From positions 1 through 64,000 of the forward strand of contig NZ_PZJJ01000010.1 of the NCBI RefSeq assembly GCF_003044065.1: DNA of 64,000 nt, in the 5' to 3' direction. Origin of the DNA: Alkalicoccus saliphilus (GTDB lineage Bacteria > Bacillota > Bacilli > Bacillales > Salisediminibacteriaceae). Under the pieces are notes generated by a model, which had not been told where the DNA came from, did no database searches, and worked only from the letters and a program-made list of their open reading frames with translations. Below are positions 18,598 to 27,863 of this stretch, piece by piece; position 1 is the stretch's first letter; every line of letters starts with the position of its first letter. The translations under genes were made by a program, and so were the position numbers.

Positions 18598-19791
18598 ATG
18601 CTGCAGGAAGCATATCCATATCTTATCCTGCTTTTTATAGGCTACTTAGTTTATACACTTGATAAGAAAAAAGAAACATTTCCTGCTCCTCCGATGCTTG
18701 TACTTATTGGTCTTGCTTTATCCGTGATACCGATTTTTTCTCAGTTGACTATTTCTGAAGAATTTATTTATCATGTGATGCTGCCTGCATTACTATTTGT
18801 CAGTGCCTATCAGTTTCCCGTATCTATGCTGAACCGATATAAAAGCATGATCATTTCTCTCAGTACAATTGGCATTATAGTTGCCATACTGCTTACCGGC
18901 CTGACTATATACGCCGCTGCAGGTTTTTTTGTTTCTTTAAGTTTTGCGGCGGCATTATTAATCGCAGTTATTCTTACCCCTACGGATCCTGTCTCTGTCG
19001 TAAACATTCTTTCTGCTGATTTAAATGATGAACTGGTCACCTCCGTTGTGGAGGGCGAATCTATGATCAACGACGGAACAAGTATTGTTGCTTTTACGCT
19101 TATTCTCAGCTGGTATACGCATCAGCAGCCGCCAGGGTTTGTGGAAGCAGGTACGGAACTGCTCTACGTTTCTCTTGGCGGGATAGCCATCGGCCTGGCC
19201 GGCGGATGGCTTTTCAGTCAGGCGGTGCATTTCACCCATGAACAAAGCTATCAAATTATGCTGAGTATCATTCTAGCCTATGCTGTTTTCTTTCTTGCTG
19301 AAGCTGTGCATGTTTCAGGAGTACTTGCAGTCGTCACGGCAGGCCTTGTCCTCTCCCGCACGTTTTATCAAAGCAAAAAAGAAACACATTTTCGGGAAGC
19401 ACTTGACGATTTTTGGGAAATACTGGAGTTATCCATATTATCCCTTCTTTTTCTTATGATCGGTATTCTTGCTGCTCCGACTTTACTTCACAGCTATTGG
19501 CTCCTCGTCGTCATCTTGTTTCTGTTTATGCTCCTGTTTCGGTGGATAACTGTAGAAGGTGTGCTGCTGCTCACCCCTTCCAGACACCCTTCTTCTCGTA
19601 AAGAGCGTTTTTTAATAAGTATTTCCGGCGTGAAAGGAGCCATTTCCGTTTATTTAATATTAAAGGTACAGGAAACAGGCGGATCCGGGAGTGAAATAAT
19701 TACAGCGATCAGCTTCAGTATCATTATACTTTCTCTATTGCTGCAAAGTTTTGCCATTCATCCACTGGCTAAATATATTGTCAAAAAATGA
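18598..19791 (+). CDS. CPA1-family cation:proton antiporter
   Basis: A 397-residue antiporter with about 12 transmembrane helices, expected to exchange Na+ or K+ for protons across the cytoplasmic membrane. The ion-binding core is visible: TPTDPVSVVNILSADL near residue 130 and EGESMINDGTSIVAF near 150. There is no long regulatory C-terminal domain, so it is a short NhaP/CPA1 form. I chose the ATG at 18598 because AAAGGGGG lies 7 nt upstream; an ATG 20 codons earlier lacks a ribosome binding site. Confidence 0.85.
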   Translation: MLQEAYPYLILLFIGYLVYTLDKKKETFPAPPMLVLIGLALSVIPIFSQLTISEEFIYHVMLPALLFVSAYQFPVSMLNRYKSMIISLSTIGIIVAILLTGLTIYAAAGFFVSLSFAAALLIAVILTPTDPVSVVNILSADLNDELVTSVVEGESMINDGTSIVAFTLILSWYTHQQPPGFVEAGTELLYVSLGGIAIGLAGGWLFSQAVHFTHEQSYQIMLSIILAYAVFFLAEAVHVSGVLAVVTAGLVLSRTFYQSKKETHFREALDDFWEILELSILSLLFLMIGILAAPTLLHSYWLLVVILFLFMLLFRWITVEGVLLLTPSRHPSSRKERFLISISGVKGAISVYLILKVQETGGSGSEIITAISFSIIILSLLLQSFAIHPLAKYIVKK

Positions 19792-19835
19792 TTATTTTCA
19801 GGGTAATAAAGCAGCCCGCTTTTCAGCTGCCTCCG

Positions 19836-19866
19836 CTTCAAGCTGCAGTCCTGCTGCAGCTTGAAG
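19836..19866. terminator. 13-bp perfect hairpin after the antiporter gene
   Basis: CTTCAAGCTGCAG pairs exactly with CTGCAGCTTGAAG around a TCCTG loop, 45 bp after the antiporter stop. There is no T run, so termination is likely but not certain. Confidence 0.55.
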
Positions 19867-19961
19867 CACTCCGGTTAACAGATCGGTTTACCACCCTGCT
19901 TGAATACATCCCTCTTCAATTTACAGACTATATTAAATTTTCCGTAATATACTAATAAGAC

Positions 19962-20276
19962 CTACCTGGTAAATTGAAGAAGCACCACGCCGGCAAGAAT
20001 AAGCAGAATAGAAAGGTTCTTTTTCATGTCTGCCCTTTCATTAAAGAGTAAGATTCCTATTATTGTTGTAGCAGCGATCGATACCCCGGCCCACGTGGCA
20101 TAAGCAACACTAATATCTATATACTGCAGGCTCATCGTAAGAAGATAAAAACAAATCGAAAACAAAGCAAACGCGAGCACGCTGGCGATTTTCTTTTCAA
20201 ATCCTCTGGACAGCTTGACCGCAACGTTGCCAAGAATGGCAAAAACAAGGCTGACAACTAAATATAACGTACCCAT
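19962..20276 (-). CDS. SMR-family transporter subunit lacking the conserved glutamate
   Basis: A 104-residue, four-helix small multidrug resistance protein. The loop-3 signature YATWAGVSIAATTIIG is typical. In helix 1, aligned on the conserved lysine (VAVKLS), the position of EmrE Glu14 is Ala13. It starts 1 bp after the stop of a second SMR gene on the same strand, so the two probably form an obligate heterodimer of the EbrAB/YkkCD kind. Here it would be the structural, non-protonating subunit. Confidence 0.8.
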   Translation of the reverse strand: MGTLYLVVSLVFAILGNVAVKLSRGFEKKIASVLAFALFSICFYLLTMSLQYIDISVAYATWAGVSIAATTIIGILLFNERADMKKNLSILLILAGVVLLQFTR

Positions 20277-20639
20277 TTATACAGCCTCCTTCCACTTTCT
20301 TGTTTCTTTGTGCTTCTTTCTTTTAGGCAGGTTTAATCCAATGACACCAATTACAACGCAGGCGATACCGAAAAATTTTGTCATGGAAAAGGATTCCTGC
20401 AGAAACATTATTCCTGACACTGCCACTAATACGGTACCTCCTCCGGACCACAGTGCATTCACTATGCCGAGCTCCGTTCGTTTTGTTAAAATGATATACA
20501 GTGCAAGAGAAAGGAAGTAGAGTACGATAAATGTAATACTGGCTCCAGTATTCGAAAAGCCGTCTGACAATTTCATAAAAGAAGCTCCGATTACTTCCAG
20601 AATAATAGAGCCGCTTAAGAGCAGATAGTATTTCCACAT
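20277..20639 (-). CDS. SMR-family transporter subunit with catalytic glutamate
   Basis: A 120-residue SMR protein with four helices and a basic tail (KRKKHKETRKWKEAV). Helix 1 keeps the essential acidic residue (SIILEVIGASFMK, Glu15), and LWSGGGTVLVAVSG matches the family WSG motif. It is the upstream member of a two-gene unit, divergent from a LysR-type regulator 41 bp away. That regulator is the likely controller. The pair should export a cationic compound in exchange for protons; the natural substrate is unknown, and no guanidine-type riboswitch was seen. Confidence 0.85.
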   Translation of the reverse strand: MWKYYLLLSGSIILEVIGASFMKLSDGFSNTGASITFIVLYFLSLALYIILTKRTELGIVNALWSGGGTVLVAVSGIMFLQESFSMTKFFGIACVVIGVIGLNLPKRKKHKETRKWKEAV

Positions 20640-20680
20640 GAATAAATCTCCTTTTCCAAATTATAGGACGTGATAAAACA

Positions 20681-21520
20681 ATGAATATGCAGATGCTGGA
20701 AAATTTTTTAATCGTTGCAAAAGAAAAAAGTTTTTCAAAAGCCGCTGAAACACTTTTCGTGTCGCAGCCGGCACTGAGTAAGCAAATAAAAAAACTTGAA
20801 GAAAGCCTGGGCTTTTCTCTGTTTCTTCGTTCCTCCAGTGGAATAAAGCTTACGAAGAAAGGCGAAGATTTCTATCAGGATGTGGAACCAATTTACCGGA
20901 CGCTGCAATCGATGCTCGTTAAACATACGCAGCACTCCTCCATCCGGCTTGGCAGTGATCCCGTTCTGGCTACTTACTATTACCCTGACTACATTCATCA
21001 GACAAGTACAGAAACACTTCAATTAACAACCATCAGGGACGACAGCCTCGATTTACTGCCTCTTTTGGAAACGGGAGAAATAGATGCCGCGGTCGTACAG
21101 GATTATCCGGAGCATCCGTGGCTGTTTTCCACCCATTTGTTCACCGATATCTTTTATGCGGCGGTACCCGTAGATCATCCACTCGCACAGTGGACCAGCA
21201 TTCCTATTACAGAATGTTTCCGTTACACCAACCTGCTTCCACCGGCACATACACCGATGAATAAAAATATTCGTAAACTGATAAAAACACACGGCGTAGC
21301 GGCACCGGAATTTATAGAGGTCTCCTACCATGCGCTTGCGGGGTTTATTTCTCAAGGCTACGGCATTTCTTATTTACCTTCGTTAATGGTGGAGAAGATT
21401 GACTATAAAGGTGTAGTATTCATTCCTTTGGAAGATACCCCGTTAAAGAGAGAAATGTACTTATATACGCAGCAGGAAAGCGTCCTGCTGAAACTGAAGC
21501 GTGTGCTCTCTAAATATTAG
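20681..21520 (+). CDS. LysR-family transcriptional regulator
   Basis: A 279-residue LTTR. The N-terminal winged helix-turn-helix reads MLENFLIVAKEKSFSKAAETLFVSQPALSKQIKKLEE, followed by a periplasmic-binding-type effector domain (residues about 90-279). GGACGTGATAAAACA precedes the ATG. It is divergent from the SMR pair with a 41-bp shared intergenic region, the classic arrangement for a regulator controlling the opposite operon. Effector is unknown. Confidence 0.88.
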   Translation: MNMQMLENFLIVAKEKSFSKAAETLFVSQPALSKQIKKLEESLGFSLFLRSSSGIKLTKKGEDFYQDVEPIYRTLQSMLVKHTQHSSIRLGSDPVLATYYYPDYIHQTSTETLQLTTIRDDSLDLLPLLETGEIDAAVVQDYPEHPWLFSTHLFTDIFYAAVPVDHPLAQWTSIPITECFRYTNLLPPAHTPMNKNIRKLIKTHGVAAPEFIEVSYHALAGFISQGYGISYLPSLMVEKIDYKGVVFIPLEDTPLKREMYLYTQQESVLLKLKRVLSKY

Positions 21521-22179
21521 TATGAATACAGATTCTCTTAATGGCTAATACACCTTCGTTATGGAGTGATAACTTCAGGTTATACCCAGATTAAAACGGT
21601 GTGATAATTCAAATCTAAGTCAACTGCTTCGACTGCCGGCTCCCCTCCCTCCCTCCTGCCTTTCACGCCTTGGGATGTAAGGATTCTTACACCACGGTCT
21701 GCTGTGGGCTGGCGTCATTCTCTGGAAGCAGCTTTCTGCAGGGTTTCTTTCAGGATGAATCGACGGAGGACCTGCCACAGCGGGAGAGCTGTGGGAATAG
21801 CAATAATGACAAATCCACCGGGGGACAGACTCTCCCTATCAGCTGACGCTTTGCCTCCATCACTTGATATCCGATCAAAAAAAGAGAGCTCTCCGAGGAG
21901 AGAACTCTCTTTCACAGCTGCGTTTTACCCCAGCCTCATTTGTGCTTTATAAATTGTTTAGTTACTCCGCTCATCTGTAAATAAATCCGGCTTTTCATGG
22001 ATAGAAATTTTATTCGGTAAGGTTTTAACCGGTTTACTAACAGCAAGTTTAGGACTGAACGGAGGAAGGGACAAAAAAAAAGGGAAGATATGCTTAAAGC
22101 AGATCTCCTCTCCCCTGGCAGGCAGCTTCTTATAACTTTTGGAAAATGCTAAGTAAGAAGTGATAAGTAACACAATCAA
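21521..22179. other. Intergenic region with usp-type terminator remnant
   Basis: About 660 bp without a convincing gene. At 21877-21917 an AAAGAGAG...CTCTCTTT hairpin with a T7 run on the minus strand resembles those after usp genes, suggesting a lost copy. The frames seen on both strands here lack ribosome binding sites. Confidence 0.35.
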
Positions 22180-22225
22180 AGGGCTGACCCATCAAAAACA
22201 TCGACGGGCCGGTCCTCTCTTTTCG
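22180..22225 (-). terminator. Hairpin after usp copy 3
   Basis: GGGCTGACCC...ATCGACGGGCCGGTCC followed by a pyrimidine-rich run; part of the repeated usp terminator family. Confidence 0.55.
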
Positions 22226-22232
22226 TCAATTC

Positions 22233-22685
22233 CTAGTTATCTTTTGTCTCCGTACGTACGATCAGCACATCACAGGCGGCATGGCGGGTAATCTGTTCCG
22301 ATACACTCCCTATAAGAAAGTGTTCCACGGCGTTTAACCCGGTGGCCCCGGCCACAATTAAATCCACGTGATGCTGTTTGGCCACATCTTTCGCAATTTT
22401 TACTTTTGGGGAACCGTGGTCGAGAATCTCCTTGACGTCCTTGACACCTTCTTTTTTAGCCAGCTCTTTATACTCATGCAGCATAGCGATGGCAGACTTC
22501 TCGTTATCCTGCAGAATCGTCTGGTTAAAGTGTCCCATAGTAACCGTCGTACGGGTCTCGATAATGTGAACTAAGAGCAGCCTTGCATTGTGATCTTTTG
22601 CCAACAAGATGGCTTTTCTGAACGCACGTTTCGATACGTCCGATCCGTCCACCGCAGCAAGAATCGTGTTATAACGAACTGTCAT
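22233..22685 (-). CDS. Universal stress protein, copy 3
   Basis: 150 residues, third intact paralogue. It has NTILAAVDGSDVSKRAF at the N-terminus and GATGLNAVEHFLIGSVSE as ATP-binding motif. The variable centre reads TMGHFNQTILQDNEKS. The leader with GAGGAGGAG and the post-stop hairpin are conserved with copies 1, 2, 4 and 5. Divergence is concentrated around residues 45-70, as in the siblings. Confidence 0.9.
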   Translation of the reverse strand: MTVRYNTILAAVDGSDVSKRAFRKAILLAKDHNARLLLVHIIETRTTVTMGHFNQTILQDNEKSAIAMLHEYKELAKKEGVKDVKEILDHGSPKVKIAKDVAKQHHVDLIVAGATGLNAVEHFLIGSVSEQITRHAACDVLIVRTETKDN

Positions 22686-23055
22686 ACGAATCTCCTCCTC
22701 GTAAGTGCAGATTATGTTCCAAACAGCAGTTACAGATACTTTATACTGTCAATTATCTCATGTTTTACCTTTGAAAACTATATAGATATATTCTAATAAT
22801 TTACAATTTCAAAAAGAGGAGAATGATTATCCGTGATAACGAACAATTTTCTTTACGAAATCCTGCCGGCACAGTCGCTCGTCTTTATTCGCCTCGGTCC
22901 ATCTCATGTTCACTGCAGCTGCTTGAGAAGTATTACTTTTTATCCTGCACGGTCTGTATTCTAATTTCCTATTAAAAAACCACAGCACTTTCTAACGGTA
23001 TTCGTTCCAGCTGGTTGGATAATAAGTTCAATTTGTATTATAAACAAATCATGAA
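22686..23055. other. Usp leader and duplicated intergenic unit
   Basis: 370 bp without a gene. The part next to the usp start is the conserved leader. 22895-23050 closely parallels 17105-17260, so gene plus flank were duplicated together. Confidence 0.6.
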
Positions 23056-23097
23056 AGGACTCTCCCGCCGTTAATATCGACGGGAGAGCTCTCTTTT
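23056..23097 (-). terminator. Hairpin after usp copy 4
   Basis: GACTCTCCCGCCG...CGACGGGAGAGCTC, near-perfect stem, with a pyrimidine run. Confidence 0.7.
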
Positions 23098-23107
23098 CCG
23101 TATATTT

Positions 23108-23560
23108 CTATTTATCTTCCGTCTCTGTACGTACGATCAGCACATCACAGGCCGCGTACCGGGTAATATGCTGTGCTACACTTCCTATGAGAAATTGTTC
23201 CACGGCGTTTGCACCGGCAGCTCCAGCTACAATTAAATCCACGTTATGCTTTTTAGCCACATCTTTTGCAATTTTCACTTTCGGGGAACCGTAGTCGAGA
23301 ATCTCCGTGACTTCCTTGACCCCTTCCTTTTCAGCAAGCTCTTTATACTCATTCAGCATTTCCCTGGCATACGTGTCAGATTCGGGAAAAATCCTCTGGT
23401 AACCGTGCCCTGCAGCAATAGTTGTAAGGGACTCGATGATGTGAACTAAAAGCAGCTTTGCACCGTGGTCTTTTGCCAGTACGATGGCTTTTCGCAACGC
23501 TCGTTTCGATTCCTCCGATCCGTCCACCGCAGCAAGAATCGTATTATAACGAACTGTCAT
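23108..23560 (-). CDS. Universal stress protein, copy 4
   Basis: 150 residues, most like copy 2. It has NTILAAVDGSEESKRAL at the N-terminus and the nucleotide motif GAAGANAVEQFLIGSVAQ. The centre reads TIAAGHGYQRIFPESDTY. The GAGGAG Shine-Dalgarno, leader and hairpin terminator are all preserved. Confidence 0.9.
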   Translation of the reverse strand: MTVRYNTILAAVDGSEESKRALRKAIVLAKDHGAKLLLVHIIESLTTIAAGHGYQRIFPESDTYAREMLNEYKELAEKEGVKEVTEILDYGSPKVKIAKDVAKKHNVDLIVAGAAGANAVEQFLIGSVAQHITRYAACDVLIVRTETEDK

Positions 23561-23883
23561 ACTAATCTCCTCCTTGTAAGTGCAGATTGAGTGATAAACA
23601 GCAGTTTCAGATACCTTACACTATCGATTATCTCATGTTTTACCTTTGGAAACCATATAAATTAAGCCTAATAATTTACAATTTTAAAAAAAGCAGACAA
23701 CTTACATCCGTGATAACGAACAATTTTCTGCCAGAAATCCTGCCGGTACTTACGTTTTTATGATCATTTAAGAACGTATGCCCGTAAAAACAGGAGCTTC
23801 TTTCTTCCTAATGAAGAACCCGCATCGCTTTTAACGTCCTGCGCGCCAGCTGCTTAGATAATTAGTTCAGTTTATAATCATGA
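23561..23883. other. Usp leader and partial duplicated unit
   Basis: 320 bp without a gene. The conserved leader lies next to the usp start, and the GATAACGAACAATTTTCT block and GTTCAGTTTATAATCATGAAAG are shared with the other usp intergenic units. Confidence 0.55.
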
Positions 23884-23923
23884 AAGGGCTCTCCCACCGG
23901 TAATATCGATGGGAGAGCTTCAT
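23884..23923 (-). terminator. Hairpin after usp copy 5
   Basis: GGGCTCTCCCACCG...CGATGGGAGAGCTT, same family of stems as after the other usp genes. Confidence 0.6.
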
Positions 23924-23925
23924 TG

Positions 23926-24378
23926 TTATTTATTCTCTGTCTCCGTACGCACGACCAGCACATCACAGGCGGCATGGCGGGTAATGTGCTCCGATACACT
24001 GCCCAGGAGAAAGTGTGCCACGGCGTTTAAACCGGTGGCCCCGGTTACAATTAAATCCACATTATGCTCTTTGGCTACATCTTTTGCAATTTTCACTTTG
24101 GGGGAGCCGTACTCGAGAATTTCCTTAACGTCCTTGACACCTTCTTTTTCAGCAAGCTCCTTATACTCGTTCAACATAGTAATAGCAAGATTCTCCACTT
24201 CAGGAAAAACAATCTCGCTGTAGTGTCCCCTGGCAGCAGTCGTTCTTGTTTCAATGACGTGAACTAAGAGCAGCTTTGCCTCGTGGTCTTTTGCCAATAC
24301 GACGGCTTTTCGAAACGCTCGTTTCGATTCGTTCGATCCGTCCACTGCAACAAGAATCGTGCTATAACGAACTGTCAT
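23926..24378 (-). CDS. Universal stress protein, copy 5
   Basis: 150 residues. It has STILVAVDGSNESKRAF at the N-terminus and GATGLNAVAHFLLGSVSE as the ATP motif. The centre TAARGHYSEIVFPEVENL resembles copy 1. It is the right-most member of the array; beyond its leader the duplicated sequence stops. A GAGGAGGAG ribosome binding site precedes the ATG. Confidence 0.9.
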   Translation of the reverse strand: MTVRYSTILVAVDGSNESKRAFRKAVVLAKDHEAKLLLVHVIETRTTAARGHYSEIVFPEVENLAITMLNEYKELAEKEGVKDVKEILEYGSPKVKIAKDVAKEHNVDLIVTGATGLNAVAHFLLGSVSEHITRHAACDVLVVRTETENK

Positions 24379-24573
24379 ACGAATCTCCTCCTCGGAAGTG
24401 CAGATTACGTGTCAAACAGCAGTTTCAGATACGTTGTATCATCAATTATCTCATGTTTCTCGTATTGTAACCATACAAATTTTTCCTATCATAATTTAAA
24501 ATGGTGGGCCTGCCCTATGAAAAATACAAAGCATAGAAACTGCACCTTTCTGCTCAATTCATGAATCTCACCA

Positions 24574-24624
24574 ATAAAAAAAGAAAGAAGAAACCCGAAC
24601 TTTCTCTGGCTGCTTCTTTCTAGA
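24574..24624 (-). terminator. Terminator of the FMN reductase gene
   Basis: GAAAGAAG and CTTCTTTC flank a loop, followed on the minus strand by seven T residues, immediately after the stop codon. Confidence 0.75.
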
Positions 24625-24630
24625 CATTTC

Positions 24631-25194
24631 TTATTGGTTTCTCAATGGCTGAAGCGCATTTGTCCAAGCATTAACTTGATCCAGCATCGTATTAACCGCC
24701 TTTTCATGGACCTTTGCTGGTTTAAACTCTTTCCCCTTAACAAAATCCGTGAATAATGACATGGAAGGATGTGCCCGTACGGTTGCGACCTGAAGCTCTG
24801 CCATGATAATGCGAAGCGATTCCGCTGCGCGAACCCCGCCTGCAGTCCCATAGCTGACAATGCCAGCCGCTTTGTTGTTCCATTCGTAGTATAAATAGTC
24901 GATGGCGTTCTTCAGCGCAGACGTCACACCGCGGTTATATTCCGGACAAATGAAGACATAACCATCGAGTTCTGCCACCTTTTCACTCCACGGAATGGCT
25001 TCCTTCGTCTGATAATCCTGACCGTAAGCCGCTGAAACAGGTTCTGCGTACAGTGGCAGATTGTAATCTGCCAGATCCACGATTTCATATGCCGCGTCTC
25101 CTCGCTGGTCCGCAATGGCTTTTACCCATTGTGCCACCTGCAGACTGTTGCGTCCAGGCCGTGTGCTCCCCGTAATGATACCAATTTTTGTCAT
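24631..25194 (-). CDS. NADPH-dependent FMN reductase family protein
   Basis: A 187-residue flavodoxin-fold oxidoreductase of the NADPH-dependent FMN reductase (YhdA/azobenzene reductase-like) family. The FMN phosphate loop is GIITGSTRPGRNSLQVAQW, and the conserved loop FICPEYNRGVTSALKNAIDYLYYEW contacts the isoalloxazine ring. It reduces quinones, azo compounds or chromate in homologues; the substrate here is unknown. GAAGGAGG lies 9 nt before the ATG at 25194. Confidence 0.85.
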   Translation of the reverse strand: MTKIGIITGSTRPGRNSLQVAQWVKAIADQRGDAAYEIVDLADYNLPLYAEPVSAAYGQDYQTKEAIPWSEKVAELDGYVFICPEYNRGVTSALKNAIDYLYYEWNNKAAGIVSYGTAGGVRAAESLRIIMAELQVATVRAHPSMSLFTDFVKGKEFKPAKVHEKAVNTMLDQVNAWTNALQPLRNQ

Positions 25195-26008
25195 GAATAT
25201 GATGCCTCCTTCTTTGCGAGTTTTTAACAATCTCAGCCTCTCACATCCAGCTGCAGCTTCATAATAAGAGAAGTGCCACTTAACTTTAACCAGGCATAAA
25301 GACAGGAATAGAAGGTTAATTCACGAAGAAATGGTGGAAAGATCAGTTTCAAGTTTTACTTTTTCCGCTTTACAAGACGAGTCTCAGCTTTAACTTTTAC
25401 TTCCTCTGCTTTTATTCGGCCAGTCATCAAACATTCCATCTTGTTCATATTTGGAAAAACAGCGTCAGGAATTCCCCCCTGCTGCCCTGCTCCCTATCGA
25501 ACCACTTATGTTTTAAATTCCAAAAGTAGAGCCGGAACCATTATCAGAAGAGCTGTAAGAATGGAATTCCACTCATTTTCATTACCATTAACACCCATAA
25601 TTATCTGCTCTTTTATGTATAGTATATAACATATAGTCCCATTTTGTTACAGTTATTATCATACAGGCGTGATCATTATCCAATATAATACAATTAATAT
25701 TTTGCTCTTCCTGTATATACTCGAAAAAAGGAGAGCATCCATGAAACAAAAATGCTGAATTTTTAGTAAGAGAAGAGCCACCATTCTTCCTTTCTCCACG
25801 GCAGGCGAAAAAATAAAAACTTTAAACCCTTCCTCCCCGCCTCCTGTACGCAAATTATTCACCTGAATGAATCATCAGCAGACGTGTAAAATAACTGTAA
25901 TTTCTTTTTACCCTGGATAAATTTCACTGGCGCCCCTGCAGATAATTTATTTCAGTCGTTGAAATCTCCCTTGTATTAACAGCACCTGAACGAAAGGAGC
26001 AGTTAGTT
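25195..26008. other. Intergenic region, no recognised gene
   Basis: About 810 bp between divergent genes. Short frames on both strands have no ribosome binding sites and Ser/Pro-rich random-looking products. AT-rich sequence around 25610-25720 probably contains promoters. Confidence 0.35.
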
Positions 26009-27460
26009 ATGAAAAAAAAGCTGTGGATCGCTGCCGCTGTTTTCGGCATATTATATTTTGGCGTTATTGTCTATCATCAGCTGAAACCTCTTCCGGAAAA
26101 TGTAAGTTACGTTGGGGAGCCCCGGATGGTAGCAGAAGAAGAAATATCTTTTCTTTATGACCTTACTTATAAAAATGAAGAGGACGAAGAAGTGTATGAA
26201 CAGGAAATTTTCGAAGAAATATTTGCTTTGATCGACGAAGCGGAGCACTTTTTAATCATAGATATGTTTTTAGTCAATGACTTTTCGACAGAAGATGGGA
26301 GTTTTCCGGAGCTGAGCCGGGAATTTACCGACCGCATTGAAGCAAGGCTGGAAGAAAATCCGGAGCTGAAAGTCGTATTTATTACCGACCCGATCAATAC
26401 GACGTATTTTTCTCACGAATCAGAGCATATTGCTCCGCTGGAAGCAGCAGGAGCAGAAGTCATTTATACAGATTTAACCCGATTAAGAGATTCCAATTAT
26501 CTTTATACCGGATTCTGGCGGATCGGCCTGCAGTGGTTTGGTCAGAGCGGCAGCGGCTGGCTCCCGAATGTGTTTGGAGAAGATGCCCCTGACGCCACAC
26601 TTCGCTCTTACTTAAAGCTTGCGAATACAAAAGCAAACCACCGCAAAACCGTAGTGAGTGAAAATGCCGGCATTATTACGTCTGCCAATCCGCATGACGC
26701 AAGTGCTTATCATTCCAACATTGGCATCAAGGTGCAGGGAGAAACGCTTCGGGATATAGTGGAATCCGAAAAAGCAGTAGCCGCCTTTTCCGATGGCGAT
26801 CTCAGCCGTTTTCCGACCGAAGAAGAGCTGGATGAGTGGATCGTAACGGGCGAAGAAGAAGACAGACCGGTGCAGACACAAATGATTACCGAAGGAAAAA
26901 CGAAGCAGGCACTGCTTAAAGTTATTAATGCTTCAGAAGAAGGCGATACGATCTGGTGCGGCCTGTTTTACTTGTCCGACCGAGATATTATTGAAAACCT
27001 GTTACATTCTGCTTCCCGCGGTGTCACGGTGAATATTGTTTTAGACCCCAATCAGGACGCCTTCGGCCAGGACAAAATTGGTATACCCAACCTGCCGGTA
27101 GCGAGTGAACTGACAAGGCGCGGAGGAGAAAATATGAACGTCCGCTGGTATGATACGCAGGACGAACAGTATCACTCTAAAATTTTGTATGCAGACCGCG
27201 GAGAAGTAAGAAATGTCATTGCAGGCGCTGCAAACTTTACGAAACGGAATCTCGATGATTTTAATCTGGAAAGCAATATCAGCGTTACCGCTCCGGCGGA
27301 TACGGACATTATGACGGACGTGGATGATTATTTTCACCGCATATGGAATAACGAGGATGCCGTTTTCACAGTCGCCTACGAGGGATATGCCCCCTCCCAT
27401 CCTGCGTTTAAATACTTTCTTTACACACTGCAGAAAATCACCAGGTTCAGTACGTATTAG
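26009..27460 (+). CDS. Phospholipase D-family protein (cardiolipin synthase-like)
   Basis: A 483-residue membrane-anchored PLD-superfamily enzyme. An N-terminal helix (LWIAAAVFGILYFGVIVYH) is followed by two HKD-type half-sites. The first is NHRKTVV...GIITSANPHDAS (residues about 212-235) and the second YHSKILYA...IAGAANFTKRNLDDFNLE (about 390-425). The second motif is complete; the first lacks the canonical aspartate spacing but keeps His and Lys. Likely substrates are phospholipids, as in cardiolipin synthesis or phosphatidyl transfer. AAAGGAGC lies 10 nt before the ATG. Confidence 0.8.
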   Translation: MKKKLWIAAAVFGILYFGVIVYHQLKPLPENVSYVGEPRMVAEEEISFLYDLTYKNEEDEEVYEQEIFEEIFALIDEAEHFLIIDMFLVNDFSTEDGSFPELSREFTDRIEARLEENPELKVVFITDPINTTYFSHESEHIAPLEAAGAEVIYTDLTRLRDSNYLYTGFWRIGLQWFGQSGSGWLPNVFGEDAPDATLRSYLKLANTKANHRKTVVSENAGIITSANPHDASAYHSNIGIKVQGETLRDIVESEKAVAAFSDGDLSRFPTEEELDEWIVTGEEEDRPVQTQMITEGKTKQALLKVINASEEGDTIWCGLFYLSDRDIIENLLHSASRGVTVNIVLDPNQDAFGQDKIGIPNLPVASELTRRGGENMNVRWYDTQDEQYHSKILYADRGEVRNVIAGAANFTKRNLDDFNLESNISVTAPADTDIMTDVDDYFHRIWNNEDAVFTVAYEGYAPSHPAFKYFLYTLQKITRFSTY

Positions 27461-27577
27461 AGAGGCTGTGTTTTTATATAGTATAGTGAGGTCAGCTGCT
27501 TTAAAACAGGGATTTTCGAACATTGTGTATGATTTCCACTCCAGACGGATGCTTTCCGCAGGGCTCGTCTTCAACTA

Positions 27578-27607
27578 ATTCTTCCAGGGCTGATCCCTGG
27601 AAGAATG
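27578..27607 (+). terminator. Hairpin after the PLD-family gene
   Basis: ATTCTTCCAGGG pairs perfectly with CCCTGGAAGAAT around CTGAT (12 bp), followed by GGATTTTC. Confidence 0.7.
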
Positions 27608-27795
27608 GATTTTCAGACTTCGCTTTACCCCGCCGGAGTCACCGTCTGTCGTTTCAATCATTTGATTTTATATATGAATAGTTACATTATAAACGGACAA
27701 CACGTTCGTAAAATAACTTAACAGTATATTATGAAATTGGTTCAAATGATTGATTATCCCGGTCATGAGAGTATACCGGTTTTTATAGATAAAAA

Positions 27796-27832
27796 AGAGA
27801 GAAGACTGATTCCGTCAGCCTTCTCTCTTATT
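27796..27832 (-). terminator. Terminator of the minus-strand unit from 28173
   Basis: AGAGAGAAG.CTGA...TCAG.CTTCTCTCT followed by TTTTTT on the minus strand. It abuts the dif-like site. Confidence 0.75.
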
Positions 27833-27835
27833 AAT

Positions 27836-27863
27836 GGTTCTGATAAGTTGGATTATGTTAACT
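27836..27863 (+). other. dif-like Xer recombination site A
   Basis: 28 bp: left arm GGTTCTGATAA, 6-bp centre GTTGGA, right arm TTATGTTAACT. The right arm differs from the XerD half of B. subtilis dif (TTATGTAAACT) at one position, and the left arm has the YTTCYNATAA pattern. Three further copies lie at 48849, 49991 and 56037, all in the same orientation. Confidence 0.6.

Noticed and set aside
20640-20680. Guanidine-type (ykkC) riboswitch before the SMR pair
   Set aside because: The 41-bp divergent spacer is far too short for that aptamer, and no such fold is visible.
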